DNA from: a virus
Length of the DNA stretch: 37,381 nt
IMG/VR virus record: IMGVR_UViG_3300038954_000404
Span: 1 to 37,381 of that record
Direction: 5' to 3' (one strand)
Of this stretch, positions 1 through 8,318 are shown in pieces (within the stretch, counting starts at the first letter, position 1; each line of letters starts with the position of its first letter). The notes under the pieces were generated by a model. That model saw only the letters and a list, made by a program, of their open reading frames with translations, ran no database searches and was not told where the DNA came from. The translations under genes and the position numbers were made by a program.

Positions 1-709
1 CTTCTAAGTTCTTTATTTTGTTTTGTTTCTGAGACTCTTCGACTTCTTTATTTTCTATATAATTTAATAAATTTTCAGTGAGAGTGTTTATGCTTTCTTT
101 TTTCTCATTTATTTTAGATTCTAAGTTATTAAGCTCAGGATTAATTGTTCTTAGTATCTCTTTAGTTGCCTTATGATATTTAGAAATAAAATCATACATA
201 AGTAAGTTTTCTATTATTTTCCGCCTCTCTAGAGAGTCTTTTTCTGCGAAATTTTCTACTTTTTCTTGGCTAAGTACTATACTTAATATAAACGAACGGA
301 AGCTTACTTTTATTATATTTTCAATGTATTTCTGCGTGTCATTCTTACTTTCGCCAGATATATCTTTATTATTTTTAAATAATATTAAAGAATTTTCATA
401 TTCTGTGTGGTTTCTGTACCTCATTATATTAAATGAATCTCTACCTATTGAAAAAGAAACTTCTACAAAACAATCTTTCTTAGTTTTATTATTAGTCACT
501 TCATCAGCTTTTATTTTTTTAGTTGTTTTGCCAAACAACCCATAGACAAGTGACTCTACGACTCCTGAGCTCTTTCCAGACCCATTACTCCCGCCATCTT
601 TATTATTTTTACCGATAACTAAATTTATACCATTATCAGAAAAATTTAGTTCTTGCATTTCATCGCCATAGCTTAAGAAGTTTTTGAAGCGTATATAATT
701 AAATCTCAT
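1..709 (-). CDS. 46: Recombination endonuclease subunit gp46 (SbcC/Rad50-like ATPase), partial
   Basis: The reading frame opens at ATG 709 and is still open at the left edge, so only the first 236 residues are visible. The start reads MRFNYIRFKNFLSYGDEM, the typical SMC/Rad50 opening strand. A P-loop follows at about residues 39-48 (GGSNGSGKSS). Around residues 143-171 there is FILSIVLSQEKVENF and then RRKIIENLL, matching the Q-loop region and the start of the coiled coil in SbcC/gp46 proteins; the rest is Lys/Glu-rich coiled coil. In T4 the protein pairs with gp47 as the Mre11-Rad50-like nuclease that resects ends for recombination-dependent replication and degrades host DNA. Its start overlaps the end of the gp47 gene by 11 bases, so the two are probably translationally coupled. 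The second ATPase half must lie outside the window. Confidence 0.93.
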   Translation of the reverse strand, partial: MRFNYIRFKNFLSYGDEMQELNFSDNGINLVIGKNNKDGGSNGSGKSSGVVESLVYGLFGKTTKKIKADEVTNNKTKKDCFVEVSFSIGRDSFNIMRYRNHTEYENSLILFKNNKDISGESKNDTQKYIENIIKVSFRSFILSIVLSQEKVENFAEKDSLERRKIIENLLMYDFISKYHKATKEILRTINPELNNLESKINEKKESINTLTENLLNYIENKEVEESQKQNKIKNLE

Positions 710-1724
710 AATCTGTTATATTGTTAGCAACATCTTGTATTTTGTCAAAATATTTTAATAATTTTTCTTTTTTAAGTGATAAATTATTTATGCTTTCTAT
801 ATAAGCTGCAGCTATATCTGATGGGTCATCACTTAATTCTTTGTCATAATATTTTTCTATCTCTTGAATGTCTTCAAATGGAATTATTTCTACGCTTAAA
901 GCGCCCATCTCAAACAACTTTTCTTTCAGAGAAGACTTTCTTATATCTTGATTATATAATTTTATCCTAAGAAAATTATTATTTACATCTTTTTCTTTTA
1001 GTTGATTAATATTGTCTACTTCATATACTTTATATTCAGGCACATCATTAATAGTCTCTAAATGCCACTCTAGAGTATCAGTATCAAATATCAAAAAACC
1101 ATGTTCTTGATTTCTTTCTCCATAATTGGTTTGATACGGACTGCCCACGTAGACTACATTTTCTTTTGTTTGATGTTTATGATAGTGACCGCTTATTACT
1201 AAATCAAAATCTTTTAAATCTGATAGCTTGAAGCCATTAGTGGCTCTAAAACCATTCGACATAGTAAAGCCTATAATGTCTATATGAGTAATCAGCACAT
1301 TCTTTTTATCCTCAGCAAGGATAAAATTATCAAATGCTTCATTAGTATAGCTTAAGAAGTGTATTCTAGTGCTTTCCACGTCTATGAAATAATAATCAGG
1401 TACTACTTTTACGTAATCACTAAAGACAAATAATATAGAATTCATACTGTTATTTGGAGTTGCCATATCATGGTTGCCAACCAACATGAATTGTTCTATA
1501 TTATTTTTATTGAAATCTTTAAGTCTTAATAGCGCTTGTACCACATGGGGTGCATATGCGCGAGCTTTAGTATGAAAAAAGTCGCCCGCGCATACTACCT
1601 TATCTATATTATTTTTTGAGCAATAATTTTTAATTTTAGATAGTATGTCTAAAGCTATTTCGGAATTATATAGTAATCCACGATGATTATGGAGATGCAG
1701 ATCAGAGTATACTAATATTTTCAT
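699..1724 (-). CDS. 47: Recombination endonuclease subunit gp47 (SbcD/Mre11-like phosphoesterase)
   Basis: A 341-residue calcineurin-like phosphoesterase, close to the length of T4 gp47. All metal-binding motifs are present in order: YSDLHLH at the N-terminus, CAGDFFHTKA, LVGNHDM, THIDIIG and SGHYHKH. These ligands bind two Mn ions in Mre11/SbcD. It should form the nuclease of the gp46-gp47 complex, acting at DNA ends during recombination and replication. It lies directly upstream of gp46 with an 11-base overlap. No good Shine-Dalgarno precedes ATG 1724, only an AT-rich stretch, so initiation may be weak or depend on the gene before it. Confidence 0.94.
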   Translation of the reverse strand: MKILVYSDLHLHNHRGLLYNSEIALDILSKIKNYCSKNNIDKVVCAGDFFHTKARAYAPHVVQALLRLKDFNKNNIEQFMLVGNHDMATPNNSMNSILFVFSDYVKVVPDYYFIDVESTRIHFLSYTNEAFDNFILAEDKKNVLITHIDIIGFTMSNGFRATNGFKLSDLKDFDLVISGHYHKHQTKENVVYVGSPYQTNYGERNQEHGFLIFDTDTLEWHLETINDVPEYKVYEVDNINQLKEKDVNNNFLRIKLYNQDIRKSSLKEKLFEMGALSVEIIPFEDIQEIEKYYDKELSDDPSDIAAAYIESINNLSLKKEKLLKYFDKIQDVANNITDYEI

Positions 1725-1742
1725 ATAAAATAATATATGCTT

Positions 1743-2072
1743 TTATTTCGGAATTTTCGGTACACCCTTATTCTTACTACTAAATTTACCCTTTAAAGCA
1801 TTGTAATTTTGTTTACCCATTTTTCCTGGCGGAGGAGCGGCTTCTTGTGAGGTGCCCTTCTTCATTTCACGCTCTTCTTTCTTCTTAATATCAGTTATTA
1901 TTTCCACGAGAGTTTCGCGATCTTCTCGTGTCATGTCCTTGATTGAATTCATTTCGACCGCGCCTTGTGAGACATAAGCTATCTGATACCGCTCTGCCAT
2001 GAGCGACTTATATCTTGCATTATTTCTGGCGGGGTCGAGATCGACGAAAAAAGTTTCTCCCAAGAGGTACAT
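1743..2072 (-). CDS. Overlapping second-frame ORF after the gp26-like gene; possible +1 frameshift product
   Basis: A 109-residue frame whose first 53 bases overlap the end of the gp26-like gene in the +1 frame. ATG 2072 has no recognisable Shine-Dalgarno (upstream reads GGCTAGAATTTA), unlike most structural genes here. The overlap contains AAC TTT TTT CGT in the upstream frame. A +1 slip of a Phe tRNA from TTT to TTC would enter this frame and fuse it to the gp26-like protein. The protein is charged: a helical middle (MTREDRETLVEIITDIKKKEEREMKK), then a basic Pro/Gly/Lys tail. Gene position and overlap resemble the G/GT tail-assembly chaperone pairs of other tailed phages, and T4 has gp51 next to gp26. 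That assignment is inference; the frame may also be translated alone by reinitiation. Confidence 0.55.
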   Translation of the reverse strand: MYLLGETFFVDLDPARNNARYKSLMAERYQIAYVSQGAVEMNSIKDMTREDRETLVEIITDIKKKEEREMKKGTSQEAAPPPGKMGKQNYNALKGKFSSKNKGVPKIPK

Positions 2073-2940
2073 TAAATTCTAGCCATCCATCACATCGAGG
2101 GCATTTTATGTTTTCTAATTGTTTTATACCAGGAGAATTCTCATTGAGAGTTTCACGGAAATAATCTATATCAGATCCAACCATATTTGAGATAAAATCC
2201 TCTTTGTCTTGAGGGCTCAATACTTCTTCATCTGGCATCGTTACTTTATCGATAAGCATTAACAATGTTCTGCTAGAACTACTATCTGGTTGATCAAAAG
2301 TCCTTGATTCTTGTTCTACTTTTGTTAATTCTCTTTCTTCGTGGCCCCTCATGTAGTGAGCTTCTATAGTAGCACCTGAAATAGGTAATTCTATTTTCAC
2401 CGGTTCTTCTGCTTCTTTTTTATTTTCCCATTCTTTGATTGGCAACTTATCTATTTCTACAGTTTGTACAAAGTTATATCCACAATGGTAACATCTGATA
2501 TCAAAATCATATTCTAATCCAAATGTCATTCCGCGTAAGTAAAATAAGATATAAAGCCTATCGGAAGAAAGTAAGTCATAAGGGTCTATGTCCGACTTAA
2601 TACAATTTTCTAATACCATATCTAGTGCTTTTCCTTGTTGTACTAGACGGTCAGTGGTGAGTATTTCTTCTTCTCTCATTGTGATAGGTTTAACTCTAAG
2701 TACTCCCTTTGCAACTTCTTCATCGTTCGTAATTCCTTGATAAAGAAAGCCGTGGGAAGGTACCTCGACAGAAACAGGAGCAGGTTCAAATCTAGAACCT
2801 GCTCTTTTGTTCTTAACAGGTGTGCCTATTTTATTTGTGGTATTCACCTTACTTTCAGGATGTTTTACCTTAGTTTTCTGTTCTTCCTGAGGTGGTTTGT
2901 TCACTGGCTCAGGAATATTTATTTCATTACTGTCACTCAT
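2020..2940 (-). CDS. 26: gp26-like baseplate hub assembly / tail chaperone protein
   Basis: A 306-residue protein with a basic, proline-rich N-terminal tail of about 50 residues, then a domain that I recognise as T4 baseplate (gp26-type). Key stretches are VEVPSHGFLY, VKPITMREEEILT, NCIKSDIDPYDLLSSDRLYI and LRGMTFGLEY. Two CxxC pairs (CYHCG near residue 150, CPRCDG near residue 285) probably build one zinc ribbon across the fold. T4 gp26 helps assemble the central baseplate hub and is thought to act with gp51; homologues elsewhere behave as tape-measure chaperones. A Shine-Dalgarno (AAAGGAGTAAAT) precedes ATG 2940. It follows tail tube gp19, which fits a tail-assembly role. Its stop lies inside an overlapping +1 frame, see the next gene. 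Confidence 0.75.
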   Translation of the reverse strand: MSDSNEINIPEPVNKPPQEEQKTKVKHPESKVNTTNKIGTPVKNKRAGSRFEPAPVSVEVPSHGFLYQGITNDEEVAKGVLRVKPITMREEEILTTDRLVQQGKALDMVLENCIKSDIDPYDLLSSDRLYILFYLRGMTFGLEYDFDIRCYHCGYNFVQTVEIDKLPIKEWENKKEAEEPVKIELPISGATIEAHYMRGHEERELTKVEQESRTFDQPDSSSSRTLLMLIDKVTMPDEEVLSPQDKEDFISNMVGSDIDYFRETLNENSPGIKQLENIKCPRCDGWLEFNVPLGRNFFRRSRPRQK

Positions 2941-2999
2941 ATTTACTCCTTTCTACGAATTTATATTATATTTCTAATATGCGATGTAAAGTTGAATTT

Positions 3000-3638
3000 T
3001 TAGCTTTGTTTGTACCAACCTCGAGTGCCTTTATCGCTACCAGTATGTAAGTTCGCATAATCAAAATTAAGTTCTACACTTACTGTTAATACATCAGTGC
3101 TTTCGTAACTTAAGTCACCAGTTGACATATTTCCAGGAAAACAACCAAATAAATCCCAAGCTTCTACTATTTCGATTCCTGTTTCTGGTACTGGATTGCC
3201 TCCAAGATCGGCCGTTTGACCTGGGTTCAATAGTATCAATGAAGCATCAACTTTATAAGTAGCAGCATATCCCATTGTACCATTAAGTACGTCGTAGATA
3301 GTTTGCATCCATCGCCATAAAATTTGTGTCGCTGAGCCTGCGCCAGCTTCAAAGTCATAGAAAGTTACTGTTATTGGTTCCCAAGTAGGGTTAACAGCGA
3401 ACTTCCATTTTTCATTTAATCGCGATATACTTGAGTCAGCATTAACGTTTAATGTTGGCCTACTAGCGGATTGCAAATCAATAGCTAACTGTTCTGACCT
3501 ATCTGTAGCTGACATATTTAGTTCTTCTACATTCGAATCTCTGGTAATCACAGGGACTGATTCAAATTTCAATATCCATCTATTGGCTCTTTTCGGTTCT
3601 TTTTTGCCTGATGCAGCATTACTAAGACTTATAGCCAT
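3000..3638 (-). CDS. 19: Tail tube protein gp19
   Basis: 212 residues, somewhat longer than T4 gp19 (163). The second half carries the tail tube signature: WKFAVNPTWEPITVTFYD, then IEIVEAWDLFGCFPGN, and the end STDVLTVSVELNFDYANL, which matches the closing beta strand of T4-like tubes. It stacks as hexamers to make the inner tail tube inside the contractile sheath. The start at 3638 is supported by TTGGAGGAAACAA. It follows the sheath gene after an 82-base gap holding a perfect late-promoter match and a strong hairpin, so it is likely made both from its own late transcript and by read-through from gp18. Confidence 0.92.
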   Translation of the reverse strand: MAISLSNAASGKKEPKRANRWILKFESVPVITRDSNVEELNMSATDRSEQLAIDLQSASRPTLNVNADSSISRLNEKWKFAVNPTWEPITVTFYDFEAGAGSATQILWRWMQTIYDVLNGTMGYAATYKVDASLILLNPGQTADLGGNPVPETGIEIVEAWDLFGCFPGNMSTGDLSYESTDVLTVSVELNFDYANLHTGSDKGTRGWYKQS

Positions 3639-3661
3639 TTGTTTCCTCCAATTTCATTTGT

Positions 3662-3669
3662 TATTTATA
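3662..3669 (-). promoter_or_regulatory. T4-type late promoter (TATAAATA) for tail tube gene
   Basis: The minus strand reads TATAAATA exactly, the consensus -10 element recognised by T4 gp55 polymerase. It ends 24 bases before ATG 3638, leaving room for a short leader with GGAGG. A gp55-like sigma is encoded at 33537-34361. The motif is AT-rich and can occur by chance, but this is one of very few places where it sits correctly in an intergenic gap. Confidence 0.65.
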
Positions 3670-3704
3670 TCTTTAGAGAAAACTCCAAAAACTTTTTGTT
3701 TTTA

Positions 3705-3740
3705 GAGCTCAATCAGCGTATTAAACGCTGACTGAAGCTC
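3705..3740 (-). other. Long hairpin spanning the gp18 stop codon
   Basis: Arms at 3725-3740 and 3705-3719 pair over about 15 positions, with one bulge and one G-U wobble. The loop (3720-3724) contains most of the gp18 stop codon region. On the minus strand it is followed by TAAAAAC, not a U tract, so it is not a normal intrinsic terminator. It could protect or delimit the gp18 mRNA 3' end, or mark an RNA processing site between sheath and tube transcripts. Confidence 0.6.
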
Positions 3741-6462
3741 CAGTTCTTTGGATAGTAATATCTATAAAGATTCTTTCTGCAACCTTTACTGGTTGAATAT
3801 ATACTTGACCGTACATAATGCCTTGATCAATTCTATCAGGTGTATTAGTACTTGCATCAAATATAACTTGATAATCTTGTAAACCACCTCTTTCTGCTAT
3901 ATTTCCTAAGAAAGCATTTAAGTTCCTAGAAACAGCAGCCCATGTACTTGCATTATTTAATTCAAAAATATAACCATCTGCTATATTTTGTACATTCCTG
4001 CTTATGTGGTTTACTAATCTTACGACGTTAATTCTATTCATTGCTTTATTTAATCGTAAGCATGTTTTCTGTCCGTAAATCAATGTACCCTTATTAGGGA
4101 ACTGAACTATAGGATTTATACAAGCTGGATCTACATCGTTGTATAGATATTCTCTTTTCTCTTGGTTCGGTTTAGTATAAGAAGATATAGAATTCACTAC
4201 TCCTCTTAGTGGTCCAGCTGGTGCTTCCCAGAGCTCGTAGTTAGCAGCTGTAGAAGCAATTGCTACAGCTTCATATATAGAAGGTGGCAAATCAACGTAG
4301 TTAGCATTGTATGGATCAAAGTCTTTTTGCCATCCCCAAGTGGCTACTGTGTAAGATGAGTTTAAAGCAACTGATGTGCCCATTCCCATTGAGTATTCTC
4401 CATTGTGCCACTGAATTATTTCTTGCCATGTTAAGAACGATGGCGGATCTACAAGAGCTAGTAAATCTCTCCTAGCTTCTCCAATACTTACTAATTTTGA
4501 AACTACCGGAGTTCCCGTAAATCCAGGGGCTAATATTAAATCTATTATATATTGTTCTTTGTCATTATAGTCATCTAATGCTTCTGTGACTAGTGCATCA
4601 ATTTCAGTGCTGTTGGTTGGTATTCCATCGCTGCCATTAGAAAGAACCCAATATTCTGGCATGCTTGGATCTGAGTTACTAGGTGGATTAGAAGTTGGTG
4701 CACTTGCAGTATCAGCATTTGGATATTGTAATGTTTCTCCAAAATCTACTCTAATGTAGTCAGAGTCTTCTAAGAGGTTTACAATGAAATTATCGCTACT
4801 AGAATCTATCCAATTTATATTATTGAAGACTTCTACGCTTTCATCGTCTTCATAGACTTCTAAATTATAAATAGTATTGCTAGTAACTGGGTTAGTTGTG
4901 GTATAAGTTCTAACTTTTATCCTATTTCCCCACGTACCAGGATCTTTACATACTATATTTACTACTCCATCATTTGAAGCGTTATCACCTGTGTCACTAT
5001 CTCCATCGGTGAAATTTAGTATTGCTAGAGCCGATTCTACTGCTGTAGTTGCTTCGTTTATTTCTATAAAGCTAGTGCCACCTAAAGTGTTACTTTCAAA
5101 AGTAAGTAAATCTGTTGAAGCTGTTATTTGTGCTTCAACTACTAGTAAGTTTAGCTTTTCTGCGACTCCTGAAACCGAGTAAGTTGAGTCGCCACCGGTT
5201 GCAGAAGTTGGATCAGTATACCCGATTTCAGTAACGATAGTCCCCGAAATTTCTATTTGGCATTGAGAGCCAAAGTTTGCTAGACCGTCTGTTCCATTTA
5301 CTAAAGTAATTTTGTCAGTATCATATACAGCGAACTGTATGTATTGGTCTAATGTCCCTCCAGTAGTCGTAACTCCAGCTAGTTGTGTATTTAAGTCAGA
5401 TACTATGTCAGATGCTGAAGTTTGGGTACCAGTTAGAGTCGAAGTGATAGTAAATGATGTATTGATATCAGTACTGCCATCTCCAGAGACGAAATCATAG
5501 AACCCAGAAATCGTTATTGTTATTGCTGATACACTTAAATCAGCACTCAAGTTTGGAGTGTTAGGTGCTTGTACTTCAGGAAAAGTTGCTGCAGTTCCTT
5601 CAGCTGGTGTTATATCTAAATCTTCATATTCTCTAAAAGGATTGGTCGTATCCCCATCGATTTTTAAATTGATTAAATTAAAAGCACTTATTTGATTTAG
5701 TTGTTCTTGAGTGATTGCAGAGCTTGATGTGATACTTGCGTTAGTTGCTTCTACAGGATTTACTGGAATTCTGTTGAATGCATATGCATATGCTCCAACA
5801 TCCTCTGAAGAGCTCCCATCTTCAATTCCTATAATTCCAGTGCCGGTTGTTCCAACTGCATTGTTAGTAGTGTCTTGTGAAGCATGAATTGTGATTCTTA
5901 CGTTCTTATGAAAATCACTTCTTATAGAAAGTAATGTTTCATCATCTTCATCTTTTTCTGCTGTTAAGTAAGAATCTAAAGTGCTTGTTCCATCTGGAAG
6001 TGTAACAGAGCTAAATGCATTATTTAATTCTGTGATTAAAGCATCTAAGTCAGCTAATTCACTTCCACCAGCAAAGCTGATTCTAAACATACCATTATTA
6101 GGTACTGGGAAATCAGCTAATTCAATCCAAAATTCTGGAGTTGGTTTAGAAGTGAAGTCAAGATCTGGAACTACTGTACTTACTACAGCTTCGTAATCTT
6201 TTTCTTTTGCTACTCTCGTAAAATATGCGTTGCTAACATCTAAGAATTTGTCAGCAAACATTCCCATATAATAATTGTCTTCTATTGGTTCTCCAAATGT
6301 TTGTATATAATTTTCTTTTGATATTATTAAGGTCGGTTCTCCTATAGGTCCTTTTTCTGCGAATCCTGCGGTAGCTGCCATCGTTCCGCCAGCAGCTGCT
6401 GCATAAGATGTATTATCTTTTATTTGGACCGATACACCCGGACTTAAAATGTTATGAGCCAT
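3721..6462 (-). CDS. 18: Tail sheath protein gp18
   Basis: A 913-residue contractile sheath subunit, larger than T4 gp18 (659). The N-terminus (LSPGVSVQIKDNTSY, then GFAEKGPIGEPTLI) and C-terminus (AERGGLQDYQVIFDASTNTPDRIDQG, YGQVYIQPVKVAERIFIDI) are typical of the conserved sheath core that packs around the tube and wires to neighbouring subunits. Roughly residues 110-620 are surface insertions rich in Thr, Ser, Gly and Asp. Two stretches inside the insertion resemble each other (about 122-213 and 316-410), each with a 'LN..L..VT..G(T)STLD.Y' core followed by a strand. Start 6462 has GAGGAGGCTAATAA upstream. The gene lies between gp15 and gp19, as expected for a tail module. Confidence 0.95.
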   Translation of the reverse strand: MAHNILSPGVSVQIKDNTSYAAAAGGTMAATAGFAEKGPIGEPTLIISKENYIQTFGEPIEDNYYMGMFADKFLDVSNAYFTRVAKEKDYEAVVSTVVPDLDFTSKPTPEFWIELADFPVPNNGMFRISFAGGSELADLDALITELNNAFSSVTLPDGTSTLDSYLTAEKDEDDETLLSIRSDFHKNVRITIHASQDTTNNAVGTTGTGIIGIEDGSSSEDVGAYAYAFNRIPVNPVEATNASITSSSAITQEQLNQISAFNLINLKIDGDTTNPFREYEDLDITPAEGTAATFPEVQAPNTPNLSADLSVSAITITISGFYDFVSGDGSTDINTSFTITSTLTGTQTSASDIVSDLNTQLAGVTTTGGTLDQYIQFAVYDTDKITLVNGTDGLANFGSQCQIEISGTIVTEIGYTDPTSATGGDSTYSVSGVAEKLNLLVVEAQITASTDLLTFESNTLGGTSFIEINEATTAVESALAILNFTDGDSDTGDNASNDGVVNIVCKDPGTWGNRIKVRTYTTTNPVTSNTIYNLEVYEDDESVEVFNNINWIDSSSDNFIVNLLEDSDYIRVDFGETLQYPNADTASAPTSNPPSNSDPSMPEYWVLSNGSDGIPTNSTEIDALVTEALDDYNDKEQYIIDLILAPGFTGTPVVSKLVSIGEARRDLLALVDPPSFLTWQEIIQWHNGEYSMGMGTSVALNSSYTVATWGWQKDFDPYNANYVDLPPSIYEAVAIASTAANYELWEAPAGPLRGVVNSISSYTKPNQEKREYLYNDVDPACINPIVQFPNKGTLIYGQKTCLRLNKAMNRINVVRLVNHISRNVQNIADGYIFELNNASTWAAVSRNLNAFLGNIAERGGLQDYQVIFDASTNTPDRIDQGIMYGQVYIQPVKVAERIFIDITIQRTGASVSV

Positions 6463-6477
6463 TTATTAGCCTCCTCT

Positions 6478-6660
6478 TTATTTTTCTATCCTTGTTATCT
6501 GAATAAATTTTAATTTTTTAGCATTCTTCAACTGTCCGTTCAAAGAGTGCACTTTTACTTGGTCCCTGTTATATTTATCTCCTTTAGGATATAAATACTG
6601 AGTATGACCATCTATTGCTAAGACTATGTTTTTTATAGTCTTATTCTTAATTAAATACAT
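6478..6660 (-). CDS. Small protein between gp15 and gp18, unknown function
   Basis: 60 residues, basic (K-rich), predicted mainly beta (NIVLAIDGHTQYLY ... AKKLKFIQITRIEK). I do not recognise it. Its ATG overlaps the stop of the gp15 gene (TAATG), and GGAGGTAG lies about 15 bases upstream, inside gp15. It is probably co-translated with gp15 and gp18, so a small virion or tail-completion component is plausible but unproven. Confidence 0.7.
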   Translation of the reverse strand: MYLIKNKTIKNIVLAIDGHTQYLYPKGDKYNRDQVKVHSLNGQLKNAKKLKFIQITRIEK

Positions 6661-7370
6661 TATATCATTCTACCTCCGCCAGGAAATTCATTGATATCAG
6701 CATATACTTCTTCGATGATATTATCATCAATTTGTGCTGCTACTGTTGGTACATAAGCTTCAGTCACTGTCCAAGAAAAATCTTTCCTTACTACTCTTTC
6801 ACCAATATCTCCCGGTTCGTATTCAGTAGCATCTGTAACACCATCTAAGATCATATGTGCCCAGACTCCCTTAGTTCCATCTCCTTCAGTGCCTGGCTGA
6901 CCTATCCATAAATGATGTTGTGGCCTAAATTCCGTCATGAACCTATAAACTAATATGTCCATGTCTTGCATAAGACCAGTATATAATGTAGCTGTATAGT
7001 TTATTTCGTAGACAAGAAATGGTTTACCTCGTCTTTCACCAACTACATTATTATTATTATCTTTCACTTTTGACTTCAAAACATGTTCGTAAGGGATAAT
7101 TTTTCCAGTCTGTGGAGTAGCATTTGTATAATGAAAAGTTAATATCGGTAACCAGTTATTACCTTGATTAGGTGGAGCATAATAAGGTTCTCCACCTGCA
7201 TCACCAAGTTGTTCACTAGATGAACCTAAAGCAAAAGCTCTTCTTGGTGTACTATAAACTACCGGTATCTTTTTATCTAATTTATTTATACGTGGTAGCT
7301 CCATTAATCTCTTAAGCCAACATTTCATAAAAAAATGATATTCTGCGAAAATAGGATATTCATTAAGCAT
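6660..7370 (-). CDS. 15: Tail sheath terminator / tail completion protein gp15
   Basis: 236 residues against 272 for T4 gp15. The second half shows the gp15 pattern: YEINYTATLYTGLMQDMDILVYRFMTEF followed by a strand, then RVVRKDFSWTVTEAYVP. The first half carries IPVVYSTPRRAFAL and a predicted loop. In T4 gp15 caps the tail tube and sheath as a hexamer and joins the tail to the gp13/gp14 neck. Its place between the neck genes and gp18 is the same as in T4. AGGAGAG lies about 12 bases before ATG 7370; no better internal start is seen. Confidence 0.8.
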   Translation of the reverse strand: MLNEYPIFAEYHFFMKCWLKRLMELPRINKLDKKIPVVYSTPRRAFALGSSSEQLGDAGGEPYYAPPNQGNNWLPILTFHYTNATPQTGKIIPYEHVLKSKVKDNNNNVVGERRGKPFLVYEINYTATLYTGLMQDMDILVYRFMTEFRPQHHLWIGQPGTEGDGTKGVWAHMILDGVTDATEYEPGDIGERVVRKDFSWTVTEAYVPTVAAQIDDNIIEEVYADINEFPGGGRMI

Positions 7371-7372
7371 AA

Positions 7373-7774
7373 CTATTCGAGCTCTCCTATAGCATTTTTA
7401 AATATCTCAGAAGCTCTGTGAGGGTCTATATTAGCCATTTCTTTTACTATACGACCAACTGGGTCATCTTTATACTCTTTTACTTGGTTTTCACTCATTC
7501 GCGTTTTCACGTCAATATATTCTTTCCCCCGACTGGGATTATAATCTATTTTGACTCGATTTTCTCCACTCTTTTTAACTGCTGATTCTATTACAGCTGA
7601 TGTAAACAGTCCAGCTTCTTTCTTAAAACTAGTGGGTGTTTGGTTATCACCTCTACCAGCAGTGCTTTTCACAAACAAAAATTCTTTCATTCTATCATCT
7701 TGACTATTGAAGAACTTTTTTATTTTCTTTTTAGTCTTCTTTATATCAGAGCCTTCTCCTATAGTTATTGTCAT
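7373..7774 (-). CDS. Unknown protein in the neck region
   Basis: 133 residues, strongly charged. It has a basic N-terminus (SDIKKTKKKIKKFF), a middle KIDYNPSRGKEYIDVKTRM and a helical C-terminus ending FKNAIGELE. I do not recognise a family. It lies 2 bases after the gp14-like gene and 2 bases before gp15, inside the neck and tail-completion block, so a head-tail joining role is a reasonable guess only. Confidence 0.7.
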   Translation of the reverse strand: MTITIGEGSDIKKTKKKIKKFFNSQDDRMKEFLFVKSTAGRGDNQTPTSFKKEAGLFTSAVIESAVKKSGENRVKIDYNPSRGKEYIDVKTRMSENQVKEYKDDPVGRIVKEMANIDPHRASEIFKNAIGELE

Positions 7775-7776
7775 AA

Positions 7777-8289
7777 TTATATACCTTCTAAATCTAATTG
7801 TGTCTCATCTACTTTTCTAGCTATCACGTTAATATGTATAAATTCCCACAGTGCCGTCTCTTCACTGACATAAGCATCTTCTACAATGTAAAATTTTTGA
7901 TGAAATGTTTTTAAAACATCACCTATGACAAAACCTCTTCCAAAAAGCTCGACGACTTCTTCTTTATTAAATTTAATGTTTATTTCTTCTGGTTCAGTAA
8001 TACCGAAAGCCATTAAGTCTTGAGTCCATGTGGGTTCTAAATAACTTCCTTTTAATGGCCCAACTGGCCCATCATAAACCATATTTTCTGGAAGTGCTTC
8101 TCCATATAATTCGTTTAGATCTAATCCATCATCAGGAATAGAATCGTTTGTTTTCTTTGTCTCTTCTAAATTGAAGAGCCATATAGTAAAAGGTGCACCC
8201 TCAATATGAATTTTTTCTTTATCTATTTTATTGAAGAGATCCATTTCAACTTTGTCATATTCATCATATAATTCGAAAGGACTAGACAT
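7777..8289 (-). CDS. 14: Probable neck protein, gp14-like
   Basis: 170 residues, shorter than T4 gp14 (256). The C-terminal half (INIKFNKEEVVELFGRGFVIGDVLKTFHQKFYIVEDAYV, then WEFIHINVIARKVD) is a beta-rich pattern like that of gp14 and other head-completion proteins: a strand, 'GDVL', a strand with FYIV and a final Trp-containing strand. The N-terminal part is acidic. In T4 gp14 sits with gp13 on the portal and accepts the tail. The order gp13, (small genes), this gene, gp15 matches T4. AAGAGGAAAAT precedes ATG 8289. The assignment rests mostly on context. Confidence 0.55.
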   Translation of the reverse strand: MSSPFELYDEYDKVEMDLFNKIDKEKIHIEGAPFTIWLFNLEETKKTNDSIPDDGLDLNELYGEALPENMVYDGPVGPLKGSYLEPTWTQDLMAFGITEPEEINIKFNKEEVVELFGRGFVIGDVLKTFHQKFYIVEDAYVSEETALWEFIHINVIARKVDETQLDLEGI

Positions 8290-8318
8290 ATTTTCCTCTT
8301 TATTTTATCTTGAGTATA

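Noticed and set aside
324-545. + strand frame of 73 codons opposite gp46
   Set aside because: It is antisense to the clear gp46 P-loop region, with no ribosome site; a shadow.
3705-3740. Intrinsic terminator after gp18
   Set aside because: No U tract on the minus strand; an A-rich run follows instead.
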